Both the position numbers and the translations under genes were made by a program. The notes below the pieces were generated by a model. The model searched no databases. It was not told the origin of the DNA and was given only the letters and a program-made list of their open reading frames with translations. A stretch of DNA of 11,822 nucleotides from an uncultured bacterium (GTDB lineage Bacteria; Cyanobacteriota; Vampirovibrionia; Gastranaerophilales; Gastranaerophilaceae), in the NCBI GenBank assembly GCA_946183815.1, contig CAMHDG010000016.1, positions 1-11,822 of the forward strand, in the 5' to 3' direction. Positions 9,001 to 11,822 of this stretch are shown piece after piece. The number at the start of each line of letters is the position of its first letter. The first letter of the stretch is position 1.

Positions 9001-11474
9001 TTCAACCATTCGTAAGCCAATATTGAATACGAAGGAGTGAAAGTCCCTGTTTTTGAACTAACTGTTTTTGGGCCGTCACCTGCTTTGACTTCTGTTTCAA
9101 GATAATTATCAAAATAATTAATATTTTGAGATAAAAGATTTACATCATTTTTTGCTTTAATAACAGAACTATCTTTTATTTCAGCATTAGAATTTGTAGA
9201 AATATGACTGATTAAAACTGCCGCTGCAATCCCCGTTTTATCAGCATCAGTACCTATGTAAGATATGTTTTTGAGATTAACTTCGCCTTGATTAAAACCG
9301 ATTGCATTGATTGTCAAATCGCCTGTTTCAATATTAGAACCACTAATTTTGACATTAGCATCAGAGATAATTGAATTATTTAACAATACTAAATTATAGG
9401 AATCAACTCTCTTTTTTGTTTGTGGTTCGCTATCATTACCGGAGTTTCCTTCTCCTGAGCCTGTCCCTGAGCCACTATCAGAACCAGAGCCGTTTCCAGA
9501 ATCAGAGCCGGAACCGTTTCCCGAATCAGAACCTGAGTCGGGATTATCATTTTCTGAACCGCTATTATTTGAATCACCTGCAGTTGGAGCAGGGTCACCT
9601 GAAGAATCGTTGTTGTTAGAATCATTTGTAGCAGGTGTTGTATCACCTGATGAACCATTATTGTTATTATCATTACCGGAATTACCGCTTCCTGAACCGG
9701 AATTACCGCCATCATTATTTGAGTCGCCATCTGAACCTTTTTTATCCTTCATGTCAGATGGTGTATCGGCTTTCGCTGATATGAACTTTGTACTGTCATA
9801 TTTTATAGTATTAGATGTCTTACTATAAGCATTCACATCAACTTTTCCGCTATCTGCTGTTTTTATGGTTGAACCCGTTATATCAACACTTGAATCTGAT
9901 TTTGCACCCAAACCATACATAAACAGTTTATATGAATCTAAATCACCTGTGGCAATTTTTGTTGTTGAAGATGCATTTGATTCAATCTTAACAGAATTTT
10001 TCGCTAATATTTTTGAATCATCAGAAATGGTAATTTTAGCAATGGAAGAAGCCCCATCAAGATATGAATATGCCTTATCACTAAAATATTGAGTTACCAT
10101 ATCCGCAGCATCAGGGGCATCATGTCCAATATCAACGCCCATTTTTTCTAATATATTAGTCAAAACCTCTGATGCATCACTCAAAACACTATCTTTTAGA
10201 GCATTGAGCCACTTTTCCCATATCGGATCTAAAAGTTGAATATAGTTTGTTGATTTATTTGTTGCTTTCGCAGTTATAGAAACTTTTTCCCCGGCAATTT
10301 TAGAATTTTTAATTGTAACGGTTGCTTTTGCCTCATCAGCCATCCCCTTAAATGAGTTAGGTATTATCTTTCCTGATGTTGTATCGCTCGTACCTGTTTT
10401 AGTTCCAGTACTTGAATTATAATTATTAATAGCATCTGCATCTACAATCTTTGAGGATGTTGCATTTGCTTGAATATCGACCTCATTAGATATAATAGTG
10501 GCATCTTCTATTTCTATTGCGGAAGCATCAGATGATAAAGAAGATTTATCATAAGTGCTATCTTTTGCGTAAGCCTTGGTAGCACTATCACCGGTTCCCG
10601 TAGTTGTAGTTTTTAAACCGACATTGACATTCACAGCCTCTGTTTTATTATCCTCAGTTTGAGTTGTTATAATTTCTTCATTTGCTCTGTTCGTAACTAA
10701 AGCAACTTTACCGTCTTCAAGTGCCATACCATTTGCACTCGTAACATCGATGTTAACAAGCGAATTAAATAAAGTTTCCGCCATTTCCAAATCAGTGATT
10801 TCGCTTTGGTTTTGCACTCCTGCAAATATGGCAGGATTTCCTCCTTCAGTTGAATCTTTCTTAACAGTAACATTTCTTCCGTAAGCCTCAACTGATTCTT
10901 TTGCAAAAATTTTACCATTGACGGTAATTGTACCTGATGAGTTTGTTATAAGGCTTTTATAGTTTGCATTATTTTTATCATACTCAATACGTGATAAGTG
11001 CGAATCATTTTCATATAATTTTTTAAAAGCGTTATAAGAGTTTTGAGAAGGTGCCATTAAGGTAAGAGCGCCGACATTTAAAACACCTGATGCCCCTATA
11101 ACAATACCTTGAGGGGAAACAAAAATGGCGTGTCCGTTATAGAAGTTATTACCCTTCATTGTATTAACAATACCGTTAATATTTACTCTGTTATCAACAA
11201 GGTTAACAAATTTTGAATATTCTTTGTTTGCTTTAGTTCTATATAAAAGGTTGGCTATATCCCCTTTATCGAGTTTAAAGTTATTATAATGTCTAAACCC
11301 TGTTGAGCCTGACACTTTTGCAGCCTCAATATTATACGTGTTACCCGTACCAGTAGGTGTAACCCCTGTGATATCAGATGCTAAAGCCTTGATTGGCAAC
11401 GCATACATAAAAAATATTGCAAAAGATAATATCCCTGCAAAAATCCTTTTAGGATTAAAATTGAAAATAGCCAT
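1..11474 (-). CDS. Giant LktA-like filamentous adhesin (TPS-family exoprotein), C-terminus beyond the window
   Basis: A single open frame of 3,824 codons is read from ATG 11474 to the window edge with no in-frame stop. The product has a signal peptide (residues 1-32), a haemagglutination-type TPS domain (about 33-230), then long beta-rich repeats of the form A-Y-I-x-N-S-T-V followed by a short strand such as V-x-V-x-A. I count about 40 such units, broken by helical inserts and charged linkers. I found only two cysteines (3294 and 3769), typical of secreted beta-solenoid proteins. The start is chosen because a GAAAGG site lies 10 nt upstream and the signal peptide begins there. F. necrophorum LktA is about 3,240 residues, so this protein is already longer without its end. 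Known relatives are surface or secreted adhesins and toxins. Adhesion is inferred; leukotoxicity should not be assumed. An autotransporter with a C-terminal barrel beyond the window cannot be excluded. Confidence 0.9.
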   Translation of the reverse strand, partial: MAIFNFNPKRIFAGILSFAIFFMYALPIKALASDITGVTPTGTGNTYNIEAAKVSGSTGFRHYNNFKLDKGDIANLLYRTKANKEYSKFVNLVDNRVNINGIVNTMKGNNFYNGHAIFVSPQGIVIGASGVLNVGALTLMAPSQNSYNAFKKLYENDSHLSRIEYDKNNANYKSLITNSSGTITVNGKIFAKESVEAYGRNVTVKKDSTEGGNPAIFAGVQNQSEITDLEMAETLFNSLVNIDVTSANGMALEDGKVALVTNRANEEIITTQTEDNKTEAVNVNVGLKTTTTGTGDSATKAYAKDSTYDKSSLSSDASAIEIEDATIISNEVDIQANATSSKIVDADAINNYNSSTGTKTGTSDTTSGKIIPNSFKGMADEAKATVTIKNSKIAGEKVSITAKATNKSTNYIQLLDPIWEKWLNALKDSVLSDASEVLTNILEKMGVDIGHDAPDAADMVTQYFSDKAYSYLDGASSIAKITISDDSKILAKNSVKIESNASSTTKIATGDLDSYKLFMYGLGAKSDSSVDITGSTIKTADSGKVDVNAYSKTSNTIKYDSTKFISAKADTPSDMKDKKGSDGDSNNDGGNSGSGSGNSGNDNNNNGSSGDTTPATNDSNNNDSSGDPAPTAGDSNNSGSENDNPDSGSDSGNGSGSDSGNGSGSDSGSGTGSGEGNSGNDSEPQTKKRVDSYNLVLLNNSIISDANVKISGSNIETGDLTINAIGFNQGEVNLKNISYIGTDADKTGIAAAVLISHISTNSNAEIKDSSVIKAKNDVNLLSQNINYFDNYLETEVKAGDGPKTVSSKTGTFTPSYSILAYEWLNKKVLGKVKDKIGDALDKLKLEISGSAIWNNEHNTSTASISGSTVDAKNVSVESNMLDLMANGAEAYATAGNSYSVGVAVVVNDENNTNNAKVVDDSQITADGDVTINATTQLPMNPMELKIGQKVGSDPTKQLNLSIGASFDQGESSVTDWNVDFLHTQLDEILKKDSFAKIKAGIGDDPVKFIRNNKISLDGLFNNYAEAQGAGENLGISGSIVAHSLNNTTNAFIDGSKVNSNGGININAANSIVNYNASGKVDFLITELNNLITTKPDLNLTSSYGIGGSVLVETFTNDAKAYINNSTVTADGGNINIASAQEEAYVNLLVTGAKSKTLAVDGSVNVQRIKGSTKAYIDNSENISADNIIVTAGKAKITPKKSGEAENGESGDPVELDEDTNQLSVGDERDVKDSILSVSLLGVNANGEGSGVSVGASVDVANNSKKTKAYINNSTVTAKDSVTVEAKTDSKKIDVLLAGAFNGGVSPDKNTQKKSNSDAGVSNNDSNTGSNNDVSGEPAPAAGDSNNNSNDGASNDESPAPHPTANVGNWMDEMDAADDDAEDVMNLNNLFKEENPNTVGADNAKTNKDNISNQNNTVDNDGNIKSNSGGNNANNPGDNNGKMADGAGDETAKKNFSIAIAGTIGIYNDLTETTSEITNSNINVGKSLNTTADRDNFVVNVLGGLAKSGNIGGGAAVLVYKDAGKSIADINNSTVVFTSDSAKNLNVISKNNHDIVNVAVGVGVAKGQKAAVQAALGGSFNTVKLEDTTQASIQNTSVSAKTGDANDIDVKAEAKSTSVIWNAAGDLGYTQGTNNTSVSIGAGVAGNLNQLKQKVIAEVTGNKELKNIKDLTIHSDLTQDTHSIGIAGAITTGAKFSFNIDGALGLEILGNEVTALLQDSIVSAGGDVKVNADSKLTGQTLTGGVEYSSAQNSAGVGIGSVIVVDNSKISAKIEGTSNDENSQSGKIEKSNSVEVKANSKDERQFLTVNLGIQNGDSTSLAIIANGIISIFKQDVESGIFGKYELNSNGAVSIYSGYDSKSEGITAVADKTKDGLGIGASIIATNYINTVKSNIEKNSKINSSKSVSVEANSQEKLDYIPIAIGINTNNGNGIAADVVVNIVKNTTMADVYGDIITTGAFDVLASDVTTIYERGGVLQYSGGVVGIGATVFYDYLNKKVTSEVKGNTVSATDVTVKATADNSLGGTQKTDKTWDESEMSKDSSSYGAGFEHSSSFKNWNMAYSLAHGDKVSASGSILVRVLDNIIKANVEDVNLGTLDNKASSLKISADDYTLMNMIAGQFSASGQVAVGSNVVVIIGGTDTQATLTGGNQYLSGDLSVEANTKKLSHAVIVGGSGSGKVAINGSAYVNKIDDKTTSSIIGSEVVANKVAVNSNQMNDSLGVSVSVAGSGTASIGAILYMNLFADTTKALVGDNSTNKNTKITSESDIEVKSDSDYEAREYLLSVGASGKVGISGLGIANVISSTIESGIYKSDVTSNNGKFEVFADRGFNRIAGKNKTAFFRDWFKSTDAYKNQGVNKTDNSRSVITENDLGKLAPIVGAINVSASGTAAVTGSIIVNKTAGSLTAKIDNSVVSAKNGTTVNAKQDFTNFDAVAAVVGSGHASLSGVGVVNNLSETVTAQANQTTVNSGAITTDAQSNMNLNQLVVSGQGAGQGAGIGVVVDKNDINDKVYSYITNTTAEEGANANSQHNIMINNILLAGGGVGQGLEANVAVIINNFTGETFSKIEGSTINGGDIKLSSFDNIDNLSAVAGISFAGQGANLAGYAIRNQLGNKSKSYIVGSTINTSGGINIATDSVISTTNAIFTAGIAGQGATILANVISNTITSEVEGYIINSTITKSGDVKITANVNNDENKYRYDGMTNTTGNVSFAGMGASLSTNVIYTNYSNKVKTYVENTSSEIMGSLTLNANSERRLDNINIGIGGAAIGADVGVNAISTNIETETLSYIDAKLKKMSGVGSIGINSRDDSDIKNTMGMVQIAGLGVAAGVTLDMTWNNGIAKSEIKSTVLNVPDVPDRSTQTGEEQSTQEVNNGGEIIANSVSLKSDTLLEYDKTNVGVSAGFVGLAGDYVLIKSGKKAGSYTDSEKKSKINDVISRLDSQYVPTITGDTKVDSGAVSNIDANLTATNNIDIKSESKIKGRGNNDSLNLSNVTVTVGIGSGSVGVKDIDLASNTISSVSGGTVNSTEGKVSLDSKSTSNVKITSTRVDVSGITFSGGSSIYNNNSETVSQIGSPKSENEVKETAVLSKSGIDVVSNSTSNSTIDATTVVVTGSEIVGVDLAENIDKNHSTAMVTGKTDIHTKGKLNLHSTANTDLSSTKATVKVELGGGNIVSIMKNEVEASTLVSAIMKDIEGNVVTSGLDMISDYGTMSAFSKSNVTAVSLAQIVGLSNSGSKLNATFTSGIYKIKDGKTDVADVTIDNDGKTTIETAKKTGSNNLVAKSEINNVSVTLVSCYTGVDANAENTATSNTILKAKDHSAESLDINSHLDSTAVANAGSTKVTAIGVSGVSANAKDTSNLNVDIDGANTIKGNANVNAIHNASVNSDLNSFTFSLVGGGRIRIEATNISNTVGSIAGDFNVLSGNFTFDTTRQSTVSKSSGGGGIISVSDSQLTNTLTGSSVLNIKDFRTDNNESENNLKFTNKSTNNFDVQSSDASGGLIAVAVSGLSTTLDTTSEINISSTTPKSETSTNINSEKTVSFEVENNSVVNETSSNEGGGFVAVTTNNVNNTYKSNAKLTIKDSEINAKNVDMKTLSFVRSKGTGWVEYVGGASGFIATNDFKVNNTIQQQSEIDIINSIIKATDKLTVNSQSRSYFAQKIESAGRGFVAVPRGYNTLTTKNTNTLSIDSSSKLFGGNTVEINFDSNDDLWVRTVSDLRAFAGKPSAYSSLYLTVNNTLDNSGSIEAGSLADINFMQNSNSNLTQYAYAECHSAIAGTNEGQELIKTVNNKINVHSGADITSGNDVEIFYGYGKGNPNSWIGWKTV
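405..1187 (-). repeat. Second repeat class with G-G-(F/L/I)-(V/I)-A-V core, residues 3430-3690
   Basis: The core glycines fall at 3443 (G-G-I-I-S-V), 3498 (G-G-L-I-A-V-A-V), 3558 (G-G-G-F-V-A-V), 3613 (A-S-G-F-I-A) and 3665 (G-R-G-F-V-A-V). The spacings are 55, 60, 55 and 52 residues. The period matches the upstream repeats but the core is more hydrophobic and aromatic. This suggests a distinct block nearer the C-terminus, followed by more irregular sequence with several aromatic residues at 3700-3824. Confidence 0.7.
2847..2930 (-). other. Pro/Thr/Gln/Glu linker, residues 2849-2876
   Basis: V-L-N-V-P-D-V-P-D-R-S-T-Q-T-G-E-E-Q-S-T (2849-2868) is followed by Q-E-V-N-N-G-G-E. Two prolines and a run of polar residues replace the usual loop between two strand repeats. 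It is much shorter than the two low-complexity linkers and lacks their module. Confidence 0.55.
3171..4313 (-). repeat. Regular block of about 54-residue repeats with a Gly-x-Gly-Ala core
   Basis: Equivalent core residues fall at about 2388, 2441, 2489, 2545, 2598, 2652, 2714 and 2768, giving spacings of 48 to 62 with most at 53-56. The core reads G-S-G-H-A, G-Q-G-A, G-Q-G-L, G-Q-G-A, G-Q-G-A, G-M-G-A or A-I-G-A. It is followed by a strand ending near Asn and then a Y-I-x-x-S-T-I segment. A period near 54 could equal three beta-helix coils of about 18 residues; that reading is inferred. Confidence 0.75.
3988..4011 (-). repeat. 12-bp tandem duplication encoding G-Q-G-A twice
   Basis: The plus-strand unit cctgcaccttga occurs twice back to back, giving G-Q-G-A-G-Q-G-A-G at residues 2488-2496. 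All other repeats in this block have a single G-Q-G-A-like core, so this copy seems to have gained four residues by a recent in-frame slippage. Confidence 0.75.
4347..4490 (-). other. Basic/aromatic insert, residues 2329-2376
   Basis: F-N-R-I-A-G-K-N-K-T-A-F-F-R-D-W-F-K (2329-2346) is followed by S-T-D-A-Y-K-N-Q-G-V-N-K and S-V-I-T-E-N-D-L-G-K-L-A-P. It has several Lys/Arg and the aromatic cluster Phe2340, Phe2341, Trp2344 and Phe2345, unlike the acidic Ser/Asn-rich surroundings. It sits between two regular repeat units whose core glycines lie about 99 residues apart, close to twice the usual spacing, so it appears to be inserted into or to replace one unit. Confidence 0.5.
7296..7382 (-). 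other. Acidic Trp/Met motif inside linker 2, residues 1365-1393
   Basis: Within disordered sequence there is one ordered-looking segment: N-V-G-N-W-M-D-E-M-D-A-A-D-D-D (1365-1379), then A-E-D-V-M-N-L-N-N-L-F-K-E-E. Trp, Met, Val, Leu and Phe are spaced like an amphipathic acidic helix. Hydrophobic short helices in disordered linkers are often protein-binding motifs. A specific partner cannot be named. Confidence 0.5.
7444..7475 (-). repeat. Third copy of the linker module (S-G-E-P-A-P-A-A-G-D-S)
   Basis: This 32-bp stretch encodes residues 1334-1344. It matches copy A in the first linker closely at DNA level, sharing a gaatc start, a central ggagcagg and a tcacctga end. The identity is higher than that of neighbouring linker sequence, which suggests duplication rather than chance similarity of biased composition. 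Confidence 0.6.
7779..7883 (-). other. Short acidic linker, residues 1198-1232
   Basis: P-K-K-S-G-E-A-E-N-G-E-S-G-D-P (1198-1212) is followed by V-E-L-D-E-D-T-N-Q-L and G-D-E-R-D-V-K-D. It is Glu/Asp-rich and contains S-G-D-P, the start of the module repeated in the two longer linkers. It lies about 73 residues before linker 2, so this part of the fibre has two flexible points close together. Confidence 0.6.
8394..8561 (-). other. Helical insert with Trp976, residues 972-1027
   Basis: After strand repeats and a short segment P-M-N-P-M-E-L-K-I-G, the protein enters S-V-T-D-W-N-V-D-F-L-H-T-Q-L-D-E-I-L-K-K (972-991). This continues through F-A-K-I-K-A-G-I-G-D-D-P-V-K-F-I-R to L-D-G-L-F-N-N-Y-A-E-A-Q. 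The segment is richer in large hydrophobic and charged residues than its neighbours and reads as two or three short helices. It is the longest such excursion I found. Confidence 0.5.
8937..9035 (-). other. Lys-rich helical insert, residues 814-846
   Basis: P-S-Y-S-I-L-A-Y-E-W-L-N-K-K (814-827) is followed by V-L-G-K-V-K-D-K-I-G-D-A-L-D-K-L-K-L. The hydrophobic spacing of 3-4 residues fits an amphipathic helix with a lysine-rich face. It is flanked by ordinary strand repeats and contains Trp823. It resembles the insert at residues 414-473 in position within a repeat and in carrying an aromatic pair. Confidence 0.5.
9457..9540 (-). repeat. 24-bp tandem repeat encoding the G-S-D-S-G-N-G-S type unit
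   Basis: Two clear 24-bp copies lie at 9481-9504 and 9505-9528, differing at a few bases. They are flanked by a diverged copy at 9457-9480 and a partial copy from 9529. The unit is a multiple of three, so a gain or loss of copies would change linker length without breaking the frame. This is the type of repeat expected to vary among strains by slippage. Confidence 0.75.
9571..9650 (-). repeat. Two copies of the S-G-D-(P/T)-x-P linker module, 48 bp apart
   Basis: Copy A (9571-9602) encodes S-G-D-P-A-P-T-A-G-D-S, residues 625-635. Copy B (9619-9650) encodes S-G-D-T-T-P-A-T-N-D-S, residues 609-619. Both begin gaatca and end tcacctga on the plus strand and start exactly 48 bp apart. A third copy sits in the second linker, about 2.1 kb away. 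Confidence 0.7.
10056..10235 (-). other. Tryptophan-containing helical insert in the beta-helix, residues 414-473
   Basis: The beta-repeat pattern stops here and is replaced by a stretch with amphipathic-helix character. It holds D-P-I-W-E-K-W-L-N-A-L (416-426), then V-L-T-N-I-L-E-K-M-G-V-D and a segment ending Q-Y-F-S-D-K-A-Y-S-Y-L. Trp419 and Trp422 are notable because tryptophan is rare in this protein. Strand-type repeats resume at once. Such excursions in solenoid adhesins can form side domains; any binding role is inference. Confidence 0.55.
10785..11378 (-). other. TPS / filamentous-haemagglutinin N-terminal secretion domain
   Basis: Residues 33 to about 230 carry the expected order of TPS landmarks. 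G-F-R-H-Y-N-N-F-K-L at 59-68 matches the usual 'F..F..F.v' strand. V-N-I-N-G-I-V-N at 97-104 matches the segment before the core. N-G-H-A-I-F-V-S-P-Q-G-I at 113-124 is the counterpart of the classic NPNGI loop, here Ser-Pro-Gln-Gly-Ile, and G-V-L-N-V-G-A-L follows at 130-137. In known TPS proteins this domain is recognised by the periplasmic POTRA domains of an outer-membrane TpsB transporter and nucleates beta-helix folding. A short charged, probably helical insert (F-K-K-L-Y-E-N-D, about 148-155) interrupts the helix just after the core, so the domain's end is approximate. Confidence 0.8.
11379..11474 (-). other. Sec signal peptide, residues 1-32
   Basis: The n-region has Lys9 and Arg10. 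A hydrophobic core rich in Ile, Leu, Phe and Ala spans about residues 11-26. An Ala30-Leu31-Ala32 motif fits signal peptidase I cleavage before Ser33. The n-region is short and lacks the long extended signal peptide region of many large proteobacterial autotransporters. There is no lipobox cysteine, so a lipoprotein is excluded. Confidence 0.88.
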
Positions 11475-11484
11475 TTATAGTTAA

Positions 11485-11490
11485 CCTTTC
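11485..11490 (-). promoter_or_regulatory. Ribosome-binding site for the adhesin
   Basis: GAAAGG on the minus strand lies 10 nt upstream of ATG 11474. It is a moderate Shine-Dalgarno match at slightly long spacing. It supports this ATG rather than the in-frame Met23, which would cut the signal peptide. Confidence 0.65.
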
Positions 11491-11542
11491 GTAAATTATT
11501 TGTATATTACATGTGATAATAGTTGAATATATATCATATTAA

Positions 11543-11548
11543 ATTATA
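11543..11548 (-). promoter_or_regulatory. Candidate -10 box (TATAAT) for the adhesin
   Basis: A perfect TATAAT lies 68 nt upstream of the start codon on the minus strand, which would give a leader of about 60 nt. No good TTGACA-like -35 box is found 16-18 nt upstream, and the region is so AT-rich that a chance match is possible. Confidence 0.35.
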
Positions 11549-11558
11549 AAGAAAAAAC

Positions 11559-11575
11559 AACTATTTTTGATAGTT
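11559..11575. promoter_or_regulatory. Small inverted repeat upstream of the -10 candidate
   Basis: The arms aactat (11559-11564) and atagtt (11570-11575) flank a 5-nt loop and extend further with a bulge. On the minus strand the hairpin is followed by GTTTTTT. It could be an operator over the -35 region or a weak terminator. The stem is short and poor in G and C, so either role is uncertain. Confidence 0.3.
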
Positions 11576-11773
11576 TGTAACGAATTAATTCCATATTTGT
11601 TACACAAAATAAACCTCTGATAAAAGCCGTATAATAAGGAAAACGAATAAACACACAAACGATAAAATTGCTCAATATTAACATAATTTATTTACTAATT
11701 TAAGAATACTTTTTCAATAAAAAAATAAGTAGTAACATACGAGTAGTCGAAGCCCGCCCTGAATTTTCGCAAC

Positions 11774-11806
11774 AAAAAAGAGGTAATCTTTTCATTTACC
11801 TCTTTT
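11774..11806 (-). terminator. Rho-independent terminator upstream of the adhesin
   Basis: An 11-bp perfect stem pairs 11776-11786 with 11796-11806 around a 9-nt loop. On the minus strand the stem runs into six T residues, the classic arrangement; on the plus strand the T run is only four and lies within the stem. It would end transcription of whatever lies upstream on the minus strand, here possibly a tRNA, and insulate the adhesin. It may act weakly in both directions. Confidence 0.75.
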
Positions 11807-11811
11807 AAATT

Positions 11812-11822
11812 CGGAGAAGGTG
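11812..11822 (-). tRNA. Possible 3' end of a tRNA (tRNA-Ser-like), truncated by the window edge
   Basis: On the minus strand the edge reads CACCTTCTCCG. CAC could end a T-stem, CTTCTCC would be the acceptor 3' strand (partner GGAGAAG, a serine-tRNA-like 5' end) and G the discriminator base. CCA is not encoded, as in many cyanobacterial tRNAs. The terminator starting 5 bp downstream fits the end of a tRNA unit. Only 11 bases are visible, so this is tentative. Read on the plus strand, a GGAGAAG start would put G rather than the near-universal U at position 8. Confidence 0.3.

Larger units (their letters stand above)
9423..9737 (-). repeat. Low-complexity Ser/Gly/Asn/Asp linker 1, residues 580-684
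   Basis: About 105 residues consist almost wholly of Ser, Gly, Asn, Asp, Thr and a few Pro, with no predicted strand or helix. The segment is strongly acidic at its ends and centre. It opens after M-K-D-K-K and closes with E-P-Q-T-K-K-R, so basic clusters bracket it. It contains two copies of an S-G-D-x-x-P-A/T module and a Gly-Ser-Asp-Ser tandem repeat, each listed separately. It probably acts as a flexible hinge between rigid beta-helix blocks, or as an exposed modification or proteolysis site. Confidence 0.85.
11475..11773. other. AT-rich intergenic leader, no gene seen
   Basis: This stretch separates the adhesin start from the terminator hairpin. It contains the ribosome-binding site, the -10 candidate, a small inverted repeat and several copies of the hexamer atagtt/aactat. 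No open frame with a plausible start site and coding character is present on either strand. I see no riboswitch-like or other structured RNA pattern. Confidence 0.7.

Noticed and set aside
9457..9650. Possible CRISPR-like or mobile-element repeats
   Set aside because: The repeats are in-frame protein-coding units with diverged copies and no unique spacers of constant length. They belong to the adhesin linker.
9389..9730. Minus-strand open frame of 113 codons in another frame, over linker 1
   Set aside because: It is a frame-shadow of the low-complexity linker. The adhesin frame continues without interruption on both sides.
10697..10918. Minus-strand open frame of 73 codons in another frame
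   Set aside because: It overlaps the adhesin frame just after the TPS domain, has no domain signature, and the main frame is intact there.
1..11474. A multi-gene defence or biosynthetic system
   Set aside because: Both strands were read and only one coding frame is supported across this span. I see no enzyme, nuclease, toxin-antitoxin or transporter signature.
11544..11594. Leader mini-frame of 16 residues on the minus strand, starting at ATG 11594
   Set aside because: There is no ribosome-binding site before it, and it overlaps the -10 candidate. A frame this short is expected by chance.
11630..11635. TATAAT on the plus strand
   Set aside because: There is no suitable -35 box, and no gene lies downstream on the plus strand before the terminator hairpin. 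A chance match in AT-rich DNA is likely.

Overview
The window is almost entirely one giant protein-coding gene on the minus strand. It starts at an ATG at 11474 and runs without an in-frame stop to position 1, where it leaves the window. That is 3,824 complete codons plus two bases, and the C-terminus is not seen. I translated the whole frame by hand and found no frameshift. The product begins with a Sec signal peptide, followed by a filamentous-haemagglutinin-type (two-partner-secretion, TPS) domain. After that come thousands of residues of Asn/Ser/Thr/Gly/Ala/Val/Ile-rich repeats, as expected for a surface beta-solenoid. The best family match from memory is the 'leukotoxin LktA family filamentous adhesin' group: Fusobacterium necrophorum LktA and longer relatives in uncultured gut bacteria.

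Organism: the DNA is AT-rich, the standard genetic code fits (TGG for Trp, no in-frame TGA), and a TPS-type exoprotein implies an outer membrane. This suits a host-associated diderm such as Fusobacteria, Elusimicrobia or the non-photosynthetic cyanobacterial order Gastranaerophilales. I lean to the last, but nothing in the window decides it.

Layout from right to left, in the direction of transcription: (1) 11812-11822 may be the last 11 nt of a tRNA, probably tRNA-Ser, on the minus strand. A convincing minus-strand terminator hairpin follows at 11774-11806. (2) 11475-11773 is an AT-rich leader with a TATAAT -10 candidate, a small inverted repeat and a GAAAGG ribosome-binding site. (3) 11379-11474 encodes the signal peptide and about 10785-11378 the TPS-like domain. 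(4) About 7100-10784 encodes repeats broken by helical inserts and by two long low-complexity hydrophilic linkers that share a repeated module. (5) About 1190-7100 encodes long, fairly regular repeats; one block has a clear period of about 54 residues. (6) About 405-1187 encodes a different repeat flavour with a Gly-Gly-Phe-Val-Ala-Val-like core every 52-60 residues.

Function: the protein should be exported by Sec, cross the outer membrane through a TpsB/Omp85-type partner, and fold into a long surface fibre for adhesion or interbacterial contact. No partner gene lies between the adhesin and the terminator upstream, so the partner must be downstream of the visible part or elsewhere. I see no CRISPR array, insertion sequence or second protein gene. 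The noteworthy content is the size and modular structure of this one adhesin.
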